From: Shewanella hafniensis
Lineage (GTDB): Bacteria; Pseudomonadota; Gammaproteobacteria; Enterobacterales; Shewanellaceae
Length of the DNA: 64,000 bases
Assembly: GCF_019655335.1 (NCBI RefSeq)
Contig: NZ_BPFD01000001.1
Location: forward strand, 1 to 64,000
Direction: 5' to 3'
Each line of letters starts with the position of its first letter. Within the stretch, counting starts at the first letter, position 1. The notes under the pieces were generated by a model. That model was not told the origin of the DNA and did no database searches. It saw only the letters and a list, made by a program, of their open reading frames with translations. Shown here one piece after another: positions 1 to 12,271 of this stretch. The translations under genes were made by a program, and so were the position numbers.

Positions 1-258
1 CTTTCCACCCATTTCTACCAACCGAGACGCGGCTCGTCGAAAGGAAAAGGCGAGATCATTGGCGGCCGATAATTGTGCCAGTGACACGCCACTTCGACCC
101 GTCGCCGACCACTCAAATTGTTCACCCGCTTTGGTGCGAATCATGGTCGTCGCAAAGGAACTCGAGTTTCCCCCCTTCTCACTGACAAACAACTCTTCAT
201 TTCCATCACTGCTTTCAACTTGCGCTTCAAACTCGACTAAAAAAATCTGGCCATCCAT
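1..258 (-). CDS. Partial hypothetical protein, C-terminus beyond window
   Basis: An open frame starts at the ATG at 258 and stays open to base 1, giving 86 residues without a stop. The codon two before the ATG region is an in-frame TGA, so 258 is the first possible start. No Shine-Dalgarno sequence is obvious. The product begins MDGQIFLVEF and is rich in Ser, Glu and Ala; I see no signal peptide, membrane segment or recognisable motif. Its first 18 bases lie inside a 54-bp tandem duplication, so a second copy of the start region sits at 312 but stops after seven codons. The function is unknown. A chance open frame cannot be ruled out. Confidence 0.4.
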   Translation of the reverse strand, partial: MDGQIFLVEFEAQVESSDGNEELFVSEKGGNSSSFATTMIRTKAGEQFEWSATGRSGVSLAQLSAANDLAFSFRRAASRLVEMGGK

Positions 259-348
259 TTTAGATCAACAACATAATGCACTTTTGGTTTATCTAAAAAT
301 CTGGCCATCCATTTTAGATCAGCAACATAATGCACTTTTGGTTTATCT
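241..348. repeat. 54-bp tandem direct repeat (two copies)
   Basis: Copy 1 is 241-294 and copy 2 is 295-348, with one mismatch (A to G at the equivalent of 268/322). Each copy contains the ATG and first codons of the minus-strand frame that begins at 258. It looks like a recent local duplication of that gene's 5' end and leader. Confidence 0.9.
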
Positions 349-516
349 ACAACTTGTACGAGCTAAAATTGCTTAAATGAGAGTCATCAAAAGTTGAAGG
401 GCTCAAGCTAAGGCATAAAAATGAGCTAACTCATTAAAAAATGGTGTATTTATGACATACTAACCCACCCAATAAAACAAATGGGCAGTGATTGGTTTGG
501 TTAAGCAGTATTACAG

Positions 517-1494
517 TTAGTTGCTGTGAAAGTGCTGACAGCTTGCGGCAAAGTGCCGTCGTCGCTTTTCTAGATGTTCACAGTAATCAGTGAGTGCTTG
601 CAGCGTACCCACCGGACCATGAAATAGCTTGCCAAACTCAGTGGTAAGCTTGAGCCAATTGTCATGTGGGATATTTAATCTTGCCAGTAACTTAGCGCTA
701 TTTACACTGATAGTCCCACGTTTATCATTGCGGATGAATCGGCCTGTATCATCCACTAATTCGAGATAATCCGTTAAGGAAAACGCAATGCCTTTGGGCT
801 GGTTCTCGCGCTCATTACCGATAAAAGGCAGTAGATTTTTAGGTTGCTCACCTTTTAATGCGGCCCGAATGCGCAGCTGAATACTGGTATGGTCGGATTG
901 TTCTGGCGTATCCGCTATTTGGGCTCTAATCGGATTCAAATCAACGTAGGCCATACAGGTTAACACAGCGGCTTCATCGAGTAAGGCTTGGGCTTTAAAG
1001 CGTCCTTCCCAAAAACGACCAGTACAGTTATCTTCTTGATTTGCTTGTCTTGCTATCGGTTCATTAAGGCAGCGCATAAACCATGAAATATCGCATAATC
1101 GGCTGCGGTAAATTGCGATTGAATGCCTTAATCGGTTGACCTCGTGAGCTTCAACTAACTCACCTTTGGCGAATTTTTGCGTTAACTCATCACCTTTAAA
1201 CAGCTTATGCCATTGCTCAAGTACTTCGCGGTCAGTCCAACAATTTGCACTGTCGATATCGACCCGCAGGACCACATGCAGATGATTCGACATCACCGCA
1301 AAGGCTGCCACATCAATGGCAAAAACGGCTTCAAGTTCAAACAGTAGTGACTCAACCCAACCACGGCGATGGTCATAGTTTTTTCCAGAATAGGTATCAT
1401 CGCCACACAAAAACGCACGCCGAACAACGCGGCTACAGCAATGGTAATAGGGCGTATCTTCAAGACTAATTTGAGTTCTGCGAGGGCGCGGCAT
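517..1494 (-). CDS. REP-associated tyrosine transposase (RAYT, IS200/IS605-like Y1 family)
   Basis: This is a 325-residue single-strand DNA transposase of the domesticated RAYT type. Family members nick and process palindromic REP sequences through a catalytic tyrosine. The metal-binding HUH motif is visible as NHLHVVL near residue 90. The segment AYVDLNPIRA near residue 190 is the family's usual motif around the active region, and the N-terminus MPRPRRTQISLEDTPYYHCC is typical. The start at 1494 has a strong Shine-Dalgarno (AAGGAGG) five bases upstream. The 5' end of the gene and its leader are duplicated at 1586-1810. No partner transposase or accessory gene is present. Confidence 0.88.
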   Translation of the reverse strand: MPRPRRTQISLEDTPYYHCCSRVVRRAFLCGDDTYSGKNYDHRRGWVESLLFELEAVFAIDVAAFAVMSNHLHVVLRVDIDSANCWTDREVLEQWHKLFKGDELTQKFAKGELVEAHEVNRLRHSIAIYRSRLCDISWFMRCLNEPIARQANQEDNCTGRFWEGRFKAQALLDEAAVLTCMAYVDLNPIRAQIADTPEQSDHTSIQLRIRAALKGEQPKNLLPFIGNERENQPKGIAFSLTDYLELVDDTGRFIRNDKRGTISVNSAKLLARLNIPHDNWLKLTTEFGKLFHGPVGTLQALTDYCEHLEKRRRHFAASCQHFHSN

Positions 1495-1559
1495 ACAAAC
1501 CTCCTTGTTTAATGCTTAACCCAAGCATAGTCGGAGGTTAACAACTGCGCTATTTAGGC

Positions 1560-1830
1560 TGGGTGTCCATTTTTATTGCAATTCTACCCAAGCGCGGCGA
1601 TGGTCATAATTTTTTCCCGAATAGGCATCATCACCACACAAAAACGCACGCCGCACAACGCGACTACAGCAATGGTAATAAGGCGTGTCTTCAACACTTA
1701 TCTGAGTTCTGCGAGGGCGCGGCATACAAACCTCCTTGTTTAATGCTTAACCCAAGCATAGTCGGAGGTTAACAACTGCGCTATTTAGGCTGGGTGTCCA
1801 TTTTTATTTAGGGTGTCCATTTTTATTGCA
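1560..1830. repeat. Three copies of a GGGTGTCCATTTTTATT motif linked to the RAYT
   Basis: The 17-base motif occurs at 1561-1577, 1792-1808 and 1811-1827, always next to RAYT sequence. The last two copies are nearly adjacent. It may mark the ends of the mobilised unit, or be a sequence this RAYT family handles. The rest of 1831-2055 holds no gene that I can support. Confidence 0.6.
1586..1725 (-). pseudogene. Truncated second copy of the RAYT 5' end
   Basis: From its ATG at 1725 this stretch encodes about 46 residues nearly identical to the N-terminus of the RAYT at 517-1494, then the similarity stops near 1586. The Shine-Dalgarno and upstream leader (1726-1805) are also nearly identical to 1495-1577. 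It is a partial tandem duplication and not a functional gene. Confidence 0.85.
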
Positions 1831-2055
1831 GGGACGCTTGTTGTTAAATGCAAGGGCGGCGAGTCACAGGGGAAACAATGACAATTCATGCTGCAAACTA
1901 ACTGTCGGTTCTAATTACATCCTGATGTGAATCTTGCAGGTTCAGTCTAGGCTAATCCACCTTGTTGTCATCTGCATGTCATCTAAACTTCATCATTCAG
2001 TCAAAGCCCCTCACTAAGCTCATATTCGTTAACAGCCTAATAGGGTGAATACGAG

Positions 2056-3180
2056 ATGACAGGATTTAATTTCAAGGAATTTGAAACAACAGCGCAGGGA
2101 CAGATAAATGACCCTAGCCTTTCACCTCCTATCTTTAACCGCTCGACGCAAACACCTACATCAGCTCCGACATCACCACCAACACCCTCAAATCGTTTCA
2201 ATTCAGCTTCTTTTACCCCATCCGCATTAACTTCAAACCAGACGGCATCACCCCAGACACCAAGCATCACAGTTAACGCCCTCTGGCTATCGGATATCCA
2301 TTTAGGTTGTAAAGATTGCAAGGCCGACTACCTGCTCAGTTTGCTTGAAACCGTGCGTTGCCAGCACTTGTATTTGGTCGGCGATATTGTCGATTTATGG
2401 GCGCTGAAACGTAAACTGCATTGGCCCGATAGCCACAATAAGGTGCTACAAAAATTTATAGAGCTGGCACAAAACGGCACCCAAGTGATCTATCTGCCGG
2501 GCAACCACGACGAACTGATTAAACCCTATGCCGAGCTAAGCCTGTGGAATATCAAAATTGCCCGCCAACATATTCACCACGGAATTGGCGGCCATAAATT
2601 GTTGATGCTCCACGGGGATCAGTTTGATGCCGATGTGTGTGTCGGTCGCTTCTACGCCATATTGGGCGACCATTTATATGACTTATTGCTGTTCCTTAAT
2701 CGCAATCTCCACAGCTTACGGGAACGTTTAGGTTATCCCTATTGGTCACTGGCAAGTTACATCAAATCCAAAGTGGGTAAGGCTCAAGCCGCTATCGGAC
2801 ATTATCGCCAAGCGGTGCTCAACTATGCCCAGCATTTCGATGTTGACGGCGTGATCTGCGGCCATATCCATCAGCCGGAACTCTCAACTCACCCAAGGGC
2901 AGCACAATACTGCACGCCCCAAAGTACGCCTGAGCAACGGCAGATCATCTACGCCAACGACGGTGACTGGGTCGAAAACTGCAGCTTAATCACAGAAACC
3001 TTAAGCGGTGAATTACAGCTGTGCCGCTGGAATGAACAGATACTCAATCTCGATATTCTCAGCAGCATAGCGTTAGTGCAACAGCCGCATGAGACGCACA
3101 AAAGCCAACAACAAAAAACGGTAGCGCAGCCAATGCCAAACACAAATACCGGCGAAACTCGCCCAAGGGATGTTGCCTAA
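2056..3180 (+). CDS. Metallophosphoesterase, LpxH-like (UDP-2,3-diacylglucosamine diphosphatase family)
   Basis: This is a calcineurin-type phosphoesterase of 374 residues. Metal-binding motifs appear in order: SDIHLG (about 79-84), GDIVDLW, GNHDE, HGDQFD and GHIHQPE. This set is characteristic of LpxH/LpxH2 enzymes, which remove UMP from UDP-diacylglucosamine in lipid A synthesis. About 70 residues of Ser/Thr/Pro-rich low-complexity sequence precede the domain, which LpxH proteins lack. The ribosome site at the chosen ATG is weak, so the extension could be partly untranslated. The 3' end overlaps the next acyltransferase gene by 11 bases, suggesting co-translation and a shared role in membrane lipids. 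The exact substrate is inferred. Confidence 0.75.
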   Translation: MTGFNFKEFETTAQGQINDPSLSPPIFNRSTQTPTSAPTSPPTPSNRFNSASFTPSALTSNQTASPQTPSITVNALWLSDIHLGCKDCKADYLLSLLETVRCQHLYLVGDIVDLWALKRKLHWPDSHNKVLQKFIELAQNGTQVIYLPGNHDELIKPYAELSLWNIKIARQHIHHGIGGHKLLMLHGDQFDADVCVGRFYAILGDHLYDLLLFLNRNLHSLRERLGYPYWSLASYIKSKVGKAQAAIGHYRQAVLNYAQHFDVDGVICGHIHQPELSTHPRAAQYCTPQSTPEQRQIIYANDGDWVENCSLITETLSGELQLCRWNEQILNLDILSSIALVQQPHETHKSQQQKTVAQPMPNTNTGETRPRDVA

Positions 3181-5074
3181 TACTATGAACAAAATAAATA
3201 ATATTAATCAATCAGATAACACTGTGACACACAATGAACAGTCACTAAACAGCGGCCTTAGCCATAACAATCATGCTATGCAGAGTGCTGCGATAAAGGC
3301 GAATCGTATGATTTTTACCGTTGATAATGTGGTTGAACAGAATCTGCCGTCGATCAACGACAAACCTTGGCTCGCTCAACCCGCCAAGGCCATGCTGCGT
3401 TACCTGCTCAATGAAAAACAATGCAACGATATCGCCAATCAATATGCCTATTTACAGGGCGTGGACTTTGTCGAGCAAGTGCTGGCGAGTTTCGACTTTA
3501 GCTTTACTGTGCCCGCCAACGAGATTGAAAACATTCCCTGCGAAGGCCGAGTGGTGATATTCGCCAACCATCCCATAGGTTCCCTCGATGCCTTAGCGCT
3601 GATCAAACTTATCAGCGAAATTCGCCCCGATATCAAAGTGGTCGCCAACGAACTATTAATGGCGCTGGAACCGCTGCACTCAATCTTACTGCCAGTGCGC
3701 AATATGACGGGCGGCACACCGAAACAGCATTTAGAAAAAATCCACCAGCACCTGCGTAACGAAGGTGCTGTGCTGATTTTCCCGTCGGGCGAAGTTTCGC
3801 GATTACGTCCTAACGGCGTGCGTGATACTCAGTGGCACTCTGGCTTTTTAAAGATGGCGATTTCCTGTAATGCCCCCTTACTGCCGATATTTTTAGATGC
3901 CAAAAACTCTGCCACCTTCTACGGCGCATCTATGATTTACAAGCCACTTGCTACACTGCTGCTGGTGAAGGAAATGTTCAAGCAGGCAAAACGCAATATG
4001 CCGATCCGTATCGGCGAGCTAATTCCCAATGAAGCCGTGCGCTCGATGGACTTTCCGCTCAAGACCAAGATAAAGCTGCTTAAAAATCACTTGTATCGTA
4101 TCGGAAAAGATAAAGATCCACTGTTTATCACCCAGAACGCTATCGCCCATCCTGAATCGCGCCGTGAACTGCAAGCGGCGCTGCAGCAATGCGAACTGCT
4201 CGGGGAAACGCAAGATAACAAGTTGATTTATCTATACCAGCACCACGACAGTAATCCCATCATGCGGGAAATTGGCCGCCTGCGGGAAATCGCCTTTCGC
4301 GCCGTGGGTGAGGGTTCGGGCAAACGCCGCGATATCGACAAATACGACTCCTACTACCAGCACTTAGTACTGTGGGATAAAGAGCAGTTTGAAATTGTCG
4401 GCGCCTACCGTTTTGCCAGTGGCGACAAAGTCTTAGAAAAATACGGCGAAAACGCCCTCTACAGCCAATCGCTGTTTCAATACGCCGACAGCTTTATGCC
4501 CTTCGTGAAGCAAGGTTTAGAGCTTGGCCGTAGTTTTGTGCAGCCTAAATATTGGGGCAAACGCAGCTTAGATTATCTATGGTTTGGCATAGGCGCTTAT
4601 CTCGCCAAACACCCTGAATATCGCTACCTATTTGGCCCAGTGTCTATCAGTAATCAACTGCCCGGCAGCGCCAGAGAAATGCTCGTGCACTTTTACTCGC
4701 GAGAATTTGCGCCAGCGCAGCAGATGGCGGTTTCCATGTCGCCCTTTGGTTTATCCAAATCCCAAAAAGCCAAGTTAGATGATTTGTATTTCTCCGAAGA
4801 TTATCAGAGTAATTTCAAACAACTCAAACAAGTGCTCGCGAGTATGGGCGCTGCAGTGCCTACTCTCTATAAGCAATATGGTGAGCTGTGTAAGGCTGAT
4901 GGGGTTAAGTTTCTCGCCTTTGGTATCGACGCTGACTTTGGCGATTGTATCGATGGCTTAGTGCTGGTGGACACCCACAAACTAAAAGGCAAAAAGTATC
5001 AACGCTACATAGGCGCGCACTTGCCCGAATCGGAGCGGTTGCCAATCACAGCCGATGATGAGCCAGAGGCCTAA
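3170..5074 (+). CDS. olsF: Bifunctional acyltransferase: PlsC-type plus OlsB-type (ornithine lipid synthase OlsF-like)
   Basis: This is a 634-residue protein with two fused acyltransferase halves. The N-terminal half carries the acyltransferase signature NHPIGSLDA (His134...Asp140) and FPSGEVSR, as in OlsA/PlsC enzymes. The C-terminal half (about 360-620) resembles the OlsB/'hemolysin' N-acyltransferase family, with LREIAFRAVGEGSGKRRDID and a YFGxxSIS-like segment (LFGPVSISNQLP). This order matches OlsF, which acylates ornithine and then lyso-ornithine lipid. An alternative ATG lies at 3185. It overlaps the upstream LpxH-like gene, so both probably act in envelope lipid metabolism. I am sure of the domain fusion and moderately sure of the ornithine-lipid assignment. 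Confidence 0.68.
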   Translation: MLPNTMNKINNINQSDNTVTHNEQSLNSGLSHNNHAMQSAAIKANRMIFTVDNVVEQNLPSINDKPWLAQPAKAMLRYLLNEKQCNDIANQYAYLQGVDFVEQVLASFDFSFTVPANEIENIPCEGRVVIFANHPIGSLDALALIKLISEIRPDIKVVANELLMALEPLHSILLPVRNMTGGTPKQHLEKIHQHLRNEGAVLIFPSGEVSRLRPNGVRDTQWHSGFLKMAISCNAPLLPIFLDAKNSATFYGASMIYKPLATLLLVKEMFKQAKRNMPIRIGELIPNEAVRSMDFPLKTKIKLLKNHLYRIGKDKDPLFITQNAIAHPESRRELQAALQQCELLGETQDNKLIYLYQHHDSNPIMREIGRLREIAFRAVGEGSGKRRDIDKYDSYYQHLVLWDKEQFEIVGAYRFASGDKVLEKYGENALYSQSLFQYADSFMPFVKQGLELGRSFVQPKYWGKRSLDYLWFGIGAYLAKHPEYRYLFGPVSISNQLPGSAREMLVHFYSREFAPAQQMAVSMSPFGLSKSQKAKLDDLYFSEDYQSNFKQLKQVLASMGAAVPTLYKQYGELCKADGVKFLAFGIDADFGDCIDGLVLVDTHKLKGKKYQRYIGAHLPESERLPITADDEPEA

Positions 5075-5160
5075 GATCTTTGCGTTAAAACTTTGTAATG
5101 GGTGTTGGCTAAACTTGCACCACTCTGTTATAAGTAACTGTAATGCAGCGCATTAACAGA

Positions 5161-5178
5161 GCGCATCTTAGGATGCGC
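5161..5178. other. Inverted repeat in leader of the CBS gene
   Basis: GCGCATC and GATGCGC arms (7 bp) flank a TTAG loop, 20 bases before the CBS start codon. There is no T-run, so it is not a canonical terminator; it may be an mRNA leader hairpin. Confidence 0.4.
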
Positions 5179-5198
5179 AAGCTTATCAGGGGATCATC

Positions 5199-5630
5199 AT
5201 GCCGATCATTATCGCCGATATTATGAGTACCCGAGTCGTCACGGTTGAAATGGACGACCGATTAACTGTGGCGAAGGAAATCTTCGACCAAGCGAACTTT
5301 CATCACTTGTTGGTCGTCGATGAGTATCAACTTGAAGGCGTGTTATCGGAGCGGGATCTGCTGCGTGCCATTAGCCCGAATTTGGGCAGTAGCGCCGAAA
5401 CCGCAAGAGACTTAGAAACCCTGCAAAAACGTGTGCATCAAGTGATGACTCGTAATCCGCTGACCGTTGCGCCCCACATCAATTTAGACACGGCAACCCG
5501 TATTTTGTTAGACAACGACATAGGCTGCCTGCCCGTGTTAGAGGACGGTAAATTGGTTGGGATTGTCACTTGGAAAGACTTACTGCGGGCCTATTGTGAG
5601 TACAGAACACAAAATCAAAGCGAGTGCTAA
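5199..5630 (+). CDS. CBS-domain protein
   Basis: This is a 143-residue protein made of one tandem pair of CBS motifs (about 8-60 and 80-140). These usually bind adenosine nucleotides and regulate a partner. The typical pattern 'MSTRVVTVEMDDRLTVAKEIF...HHLLVVDEYQLEGVLSERDLL' is followed by 'VMTRNPLTVAPHINLDTATRILLDNDIGCLPV'. There is no enzymatic or membrane domain. A strong Shine-Dalgarno (CAGGGGA) precedes the ATG. It stands alone between the lipid gene pair and the convergent permease. The ligand and partner are unknown. Confidence 0.85.
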   Translation: MPIIIADIMSTRVVTVEMDDRLTVAKEIFDQANFHHLLVVDEYQLEGVLSERDLLRAISPNLGSSAETARDLETLQKRVHQVMTRNPLTVAPHINLDTATRILLDNDIGCLPVLEDGKLVGIVTWKDLLRAYCEYRTQNQSEC

Positions 5631-5655
5631 TCCTAGGACTGCACTCGCTTTTGTT
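5617..5655. terminator. Rho-independent terminator after the CBS gene
   Basis: The 11-bp stem AAAGCGAGTGC / GCACTCGCTTT begins inside the last codons of the CBS gene and is followed by TTGTTT. It separates this gene from the convergent permease. Confidence 0.75.
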
Positions 5656-5692
5656 TACAATAACTCAGTTAAAATCACTCAGTTTGCCTAGC

Positions 5693-7045
5693 TTAAATCG
5701 CCCAACCACCCATATAGAACACCACTAAACCTAAGGTAATGGAGAGCACGCCTACTTTCAGTTTGCGCCATTCACCGCTACAGATACGGCCTACCACCAG
5801 TGTCACAAAACCTAGCATAATACCGGTAACGATATTACAACTTAAGATGATAAACACTGCGCAAGTTAAGCCCGACATGGCATCAACTTTATCGTCAAAG
5901 TCGAGTTTCGCCACATTACTCAGCATCAACAAACCCACATACATTAAAGCAGGCGCTGTTGCATAGGCAGGCACTAAGTAGCTTAATGGCGCTAAAAACA
6001 TCATCAATAAAAACAGTACGCCAACGATAGTCGCCGTTAAACCTGTCTTACCGCCCGCCGCCGTACCCGCCGCCGACTCGATATACACTGCCGCTGGTGC
6101 GCCGCCCACTAAACCCGCCACCATACTGCTGACTGAGTCTGAAGTTAAGGCTTTACCGCCGCCGACAATATTGTCGTCTTTATCGAGTAAATTCGCTTGC
6201 CCAGCCACAGCACGGATAGTGCCAGTCGCATCGAAAATCGCCGTCATCACTAACGCTAATACGATAGGCAAGACCACAGGATTAAAGGCGCCCATAATAT
6301 CGAGTTGGCCTATGAGCGAATGCTCAGAGGTGAAATCGGGGAAGGCGAATAAGCCTTGGTATTTCACGCTCGGATCGAATATTAAACCAAATACAGATAA
6401 CGCGATAATCACCAACAGAATACCGCCAGGTACACCGCGGCGCTCTAAACCGATAGTTGCCGCTAAACCTATAACGGTCGCAATAACAGGCAAGCTGTTA
6501 ATATCGCCCAACTTCACCGGTAAGCCTGCGCTATTGGCCACAATCAACTGCACACTGTTAGTCGCAATCAAAAGTAAAAACAAGCCGATACCTATGCCTG
6601 TACCGTGGGCTATGCCCTTAGGTAAATTAGCCAATACCCACTGACGAACACCTGTCACGCTCACAAGTGTAAACGTCACGCCCATTAGGAAAATCGCGCC
6701 TAAGGTGACCGGAATCGACATGCCCTGACCTAGCACTAAGCTAAAGGCCGTAAAGGCTGTGAGCGAAATCGCGCAGCCAATCGCCATAGGTAAGTTTGCC
6801 CATAAACCCATGAGCAAAGAACCAAATGATGCAATTAAACAGGTGGCGATAAACACGGCGCCGGGATCAAATCCCGCTTGGCCTAACATGTTAGGCACCA
6901 CAATCACTGAGTAGACCATAGCGAGGAAAGTCGTTAATCCCGCAATCACTTCTTGGCGAACTGTGCTGCCACGTTGTTGAACACAAAAATAACGGTCCAG
7001 AAACGAACCAGAGGGTACGGCTGTTGAACTCAATTGCTCAGACAT
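5693..7045 (-). CDS. NCS2-family purine (adenine/guanine/hypoxanthine) permease, AzgA type
   Basis: This is a 450-residue inner-membrane transporter with about 12 to 14 hydrophobic segments. The conserved NCS2/AzgA features visible are the N-terminal '[22 protein letters not shown]', the '[14 protein letters not shown]' segment, the central '[18 protein letters not shown]', and the '[22 protein letters not shown]' motif. Family members import purine bases by proton symport. The long leader (7046-7457) contains no purine-riboswitch core that I can recognise. The exact substrate cannot be read from the sequence. Confidence 0.85.
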   Translation of the reverse strand: MSEQLSSTAVPSGSFLDRYFCVQQRGSTVRQEVIAGLTTFLAMVYSVIVVPNMLGQAGFDPGAVFIATCLIASFGSLLMGLWANLPMAIGCAISLTAFTAFSLVLGQGMSIPVTLGAIFLMGVTFTLVSVTGVRQWVLANLPKGIAHGTGIGIGLFLLLIATNSVQLIVANSAGLPVKLGDINSLPVIATVIGLAATIGLERRGVPGGILLVIIALSVFGLIFDPSVKYQGLFAFPDFTSEHSLIGQLDIMGAFNPVVLPIVLALVMTAIFDATGTIRAVAGQANLLDKDDNIVGGGKALTSDSVSSMVAGLVGGAPAAVYIESAAGTAAGGKTGLTATIVGVLFLLMMFLAPLSYLVPAYATAPALMYVGLLMLSNVAKLDFDDKVDAMSGLTCAVFIILSCNIVTGIMLGFVTLVVGRICSGEWRKLKVGVLSITLGLVVFYMGGWAI

Positions 7046-7457
7046 AATGTTGTTATACCTTGTGATCTCTTAAAATGGGGTCGGTACCAATTACCTAAAA
7101 CGCAATTGGCGACGCTGGCTGCGGCAGATTAGAGCCCCAAATCCATCAGACTTGGGTGAGAGATCCACATCATTTTCCTACTGTGGGAAAAATCCATGAT
7201 CTGCAAGCAGTGATGCTTCGCGATGATTAACAAGCCATTAATCATGTAGACGCAGCCGTTGTTGGCCGCGGATGATACTGGAATCTCCCAAAGATAGCTA
7301 AGACATCCCCTACACTTCGATAAAAAATTAGCGACAAAAGCCGAAATCAGTTGTTCAAAAAAACATCCTAAGCGATGACATCACGGCCTATTGAACTCAC
7401 ATTAATCACCGCCGAATTGTGCCAGAGCAGGGCTTAACTTACGCCCACAATAAAGTT
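7046..7457. other. Intergenic region between the purine permease and the tor operon
   Basis: This stretch between divergent genes has no supported coding sequence. It contains a small inverted repeat (GATTAA...TTAATC, about 7224-7242) and must hold the permease promoter. I looked for a purine riboswitch and a clear PurR site and did not find either. Confidence 0.5.
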
Positions 7458-7516
7458 TTCATAATCTTTCATATATTGTCAAACCCCATTCATCACAGCG
7501 AGCAAGTCCATTCACA
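7458..7516 (+). promoter_or_regulatory. TorR-binding boxes upstream of torE
   Basis: A direct repeat TTCATA-N4-TTCATA lies at 7458-7473. Two weaker boxes follow at 7489-7494 (TTCATC) and 7511-7516 (TTCACA). The starts are 10, 21 and 22 bases apart, so all face the same side of the helix. The arrangement matches the tor boxes bound by TorR in front of tor operons. A TATAGT that could serve as -10 is at 7526-7531. The same N4-spaced repeat recurs in front of torR. Confidence 0.75.
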
Positions 7517-7570
7517 TCTCCCCTTTATAGTGCTCATATCAAAAATCGCTTTCGATCGGAGTCGACCCCA

Positions 7571-7747
7571 ATGACAAAGCCAAACATACAAACACCTACA
7601 TCAGAGAAATCCACGCGCAAAAATGAATTAAAAGCGCTCGGGTTCATCATCTTTTTACTCTTCCCCGCGCTCACTATCGCAGGGATCAGTATTTACGGCT
7701 TCATCATTTGGATGATCCAAGCCTTCGGCGGCGTTGTCGGCCACTAA
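7571..7747 (+). CDS. torE: TorE, small membrane protein of the TMAO reductase operon
   Basis: This 58-residue protein starts MTKPNIQTPTSEKSTRKNEL and has one transmembrane helix (about residues 24-50, ending in the motif IYGFIIWMIQAFGG). That pattern is typical of the NapE/TorE family. It is the first gene of the torECAD operon, 43 bases ahead of torC. The role of TorE is poorly defined; it is thought to assist the membrane electron-transfer branch. Family and position agree, so the call is firm despite the small size. Confidence 0.88.
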   Translation: MTKPNIQTPTSEKSTRKNELKALGFIIFLLFPALTIAGISIYGFIIWMIQAFGGVVGH

Positions 7748-7790
7748 TTTATATCTATTTAACATATAGTTACTTTTTGAGGACGCGATT

Positions 7791-8969
7791 ATGAAGTGGT
7801 TAACCAACCTCTGGCGCACACTGAACAAACCCACCAAAGCGCTGACCTTAGGCGCCGTCAGTATCAGCGCTTTTATCATGGGTATCATCTTCTGGGGCGG
7901 ATTTAACACTGCACTCGAAGCCACCAATACCGAAGCTTTTTGTATTAGCTGCCACAGTATGGAAAGCAAACCCTACCAAGAGCTGCAGGAAACTGTGCAT
8001 TGGTCGAATCACTCTGGCGTTCGCGCCACCTGCCCCGATTGCCACGTGCCCCATAATTGGAGCCGTAAAATCGCCCGTAAGATGGAAGCCTCGCACGATG
8101 TCTGGGGCTGGTTATTTAACACAGTCAACACCCCTGAAAAATTCGAAGCCAAACGCTTAGAAATGGCGAGCCGTGAATGGAAACGTTTCGACCGCGACAA
8201 CTCCTTAGCCTGCAAAAACTGCCACAACTACAACTCGATGAAATGGGAAGCCATGTCACCGCTGGCACAAAAACAGATGAAACGCGCCGCAGAAATCGAC
8301 CAAAGCTGTATCGATTGCCATAAAGGTATTGCTCACCATTTACCGGAAATGGGCACTGCCCGCGCACCAGAACTGATTGCAGAAGTCGGATCGGGTGTTA
8401 GCTCAGTTGAAACGAATCAAACTTACTATAGCGCCCTGACTAAACCCTTATTCTTCACTGATAAAGGCGATGTGGAAGCAGGCACGCTCAACGTAGCAAC
8501 GAAAGTCAAAGTGCTCGAAACCCAAGGCAAACGCATCAAGATCGGCATCGATGGCTGGCGTAAAAAGATTGGTGCTGGCCGCGTGATCTACATGGACTTT
8601 GGTGTGAACATTCTGTCGGCACAGTTAACCAAAGACGCAGCCGAAACCGAAGGTGTTATACAAACCTTTGAAGAAAAAGAAGATCCTATGACAGGCCTTA
8701 AATGGCAGCGTATCGAAGCGCAAATCTGGACCGATAAGGATTATCTGCTGACCGAGCTGCAACCACTTTGGGGTTATGCCCGCGATACCTTCCGCTCCAG
8801 CTGCAGTGTTTGCCATACCCAACCCGATGAGGCGCACTTTGACGCCAATACTTGGCCGGGAATGTTCCAAGGCATGTTGGCCTTCGTGAATATGGACCAA
8901 GACACCCAAGCACTAGTGCAGAAATATCTGCAGGAACATTCGTCAACTTTTGTGAAAAAAGAGCACTAA
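7791..8969 (+). CDS. torC: TorC, membrane-anchored pentaheme c-type cytochrome
   Basis: TorC passes electrons from the menaquinol pool to TorA in the periplasm. The 392-residue protein has an N-terminal membrane anchor (about residues 19-42). It has four heme sites in the NapC/NirT-like domain (CISCH, CPDCH, CKNCH, CIDCH) and a fifth, CSVCH, in the C-terminal domain, as expected for TorC. The Shine-Dalgarno is GAGGA before the ATG at 7791. It lies 15 bases ahead of torA and is co-transcribed with it. Immature TorC is known in E. coli to repress the system through TorS; whether this holds here is not shown by the sequence. Confidence 0.95.
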   Translation: MKWLTNLWRTLNKPTKALTLGAVSISAFIMGIIFWGGFNTALEATNTEAFCISCHSMESKPYQELQETVHWSNHSGVRATCPDCHVPHNWSRKIARKMEASHDVWGWLFNTVNTPEKFEAKRLEMASREWKRFDRDNSLACKNCHNYNSMKWEAMSPLAQKQMKRAAEIDQSCIDCHKGIAHHLPEMGTARAPELIAEVGSGVSSVETNQTYYSALTKPLFFTDKGDVEAGTLNVATKVKVLETQGKRIKIGIDGWRKKIGAGRVIYMDFGVNILSAQLTKDAAETEGVIQTFEEKEDPMTGLKWQRIEAQIWTDKDYLLTELQPLWGYARDTFRSSCSVCHTQPDEAHFDANTWPGMFQGMLAFVNMDQDTQALVQKYLQEHSSTFVKKEH

Positions 8970-11474
<2,505 letters not shown>

Positions 11475-11480
11475 CCTTAA

Positions 11481-12194
<714 letters not shown>

Positions 12195-12271
12195 ACGTTC
12201 TAGAGCGACTTATCTTTAGACTAATGCTATCCAATAGGTTGATGAGCAGGTGGGTTTATGAGCAGGCAAGT

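Noticed and set aside
241..348. Possible CRISPR-like repeat
   Set aside because: Only two adjacent copies without spacers; it is a simple tandem duplication.
7046..7457. Possible purine riboswitch upstream of the NCS2 permease
   Set aside because: I could not find the conserved three-way-junction core bases, only scattered short inverted repeats.
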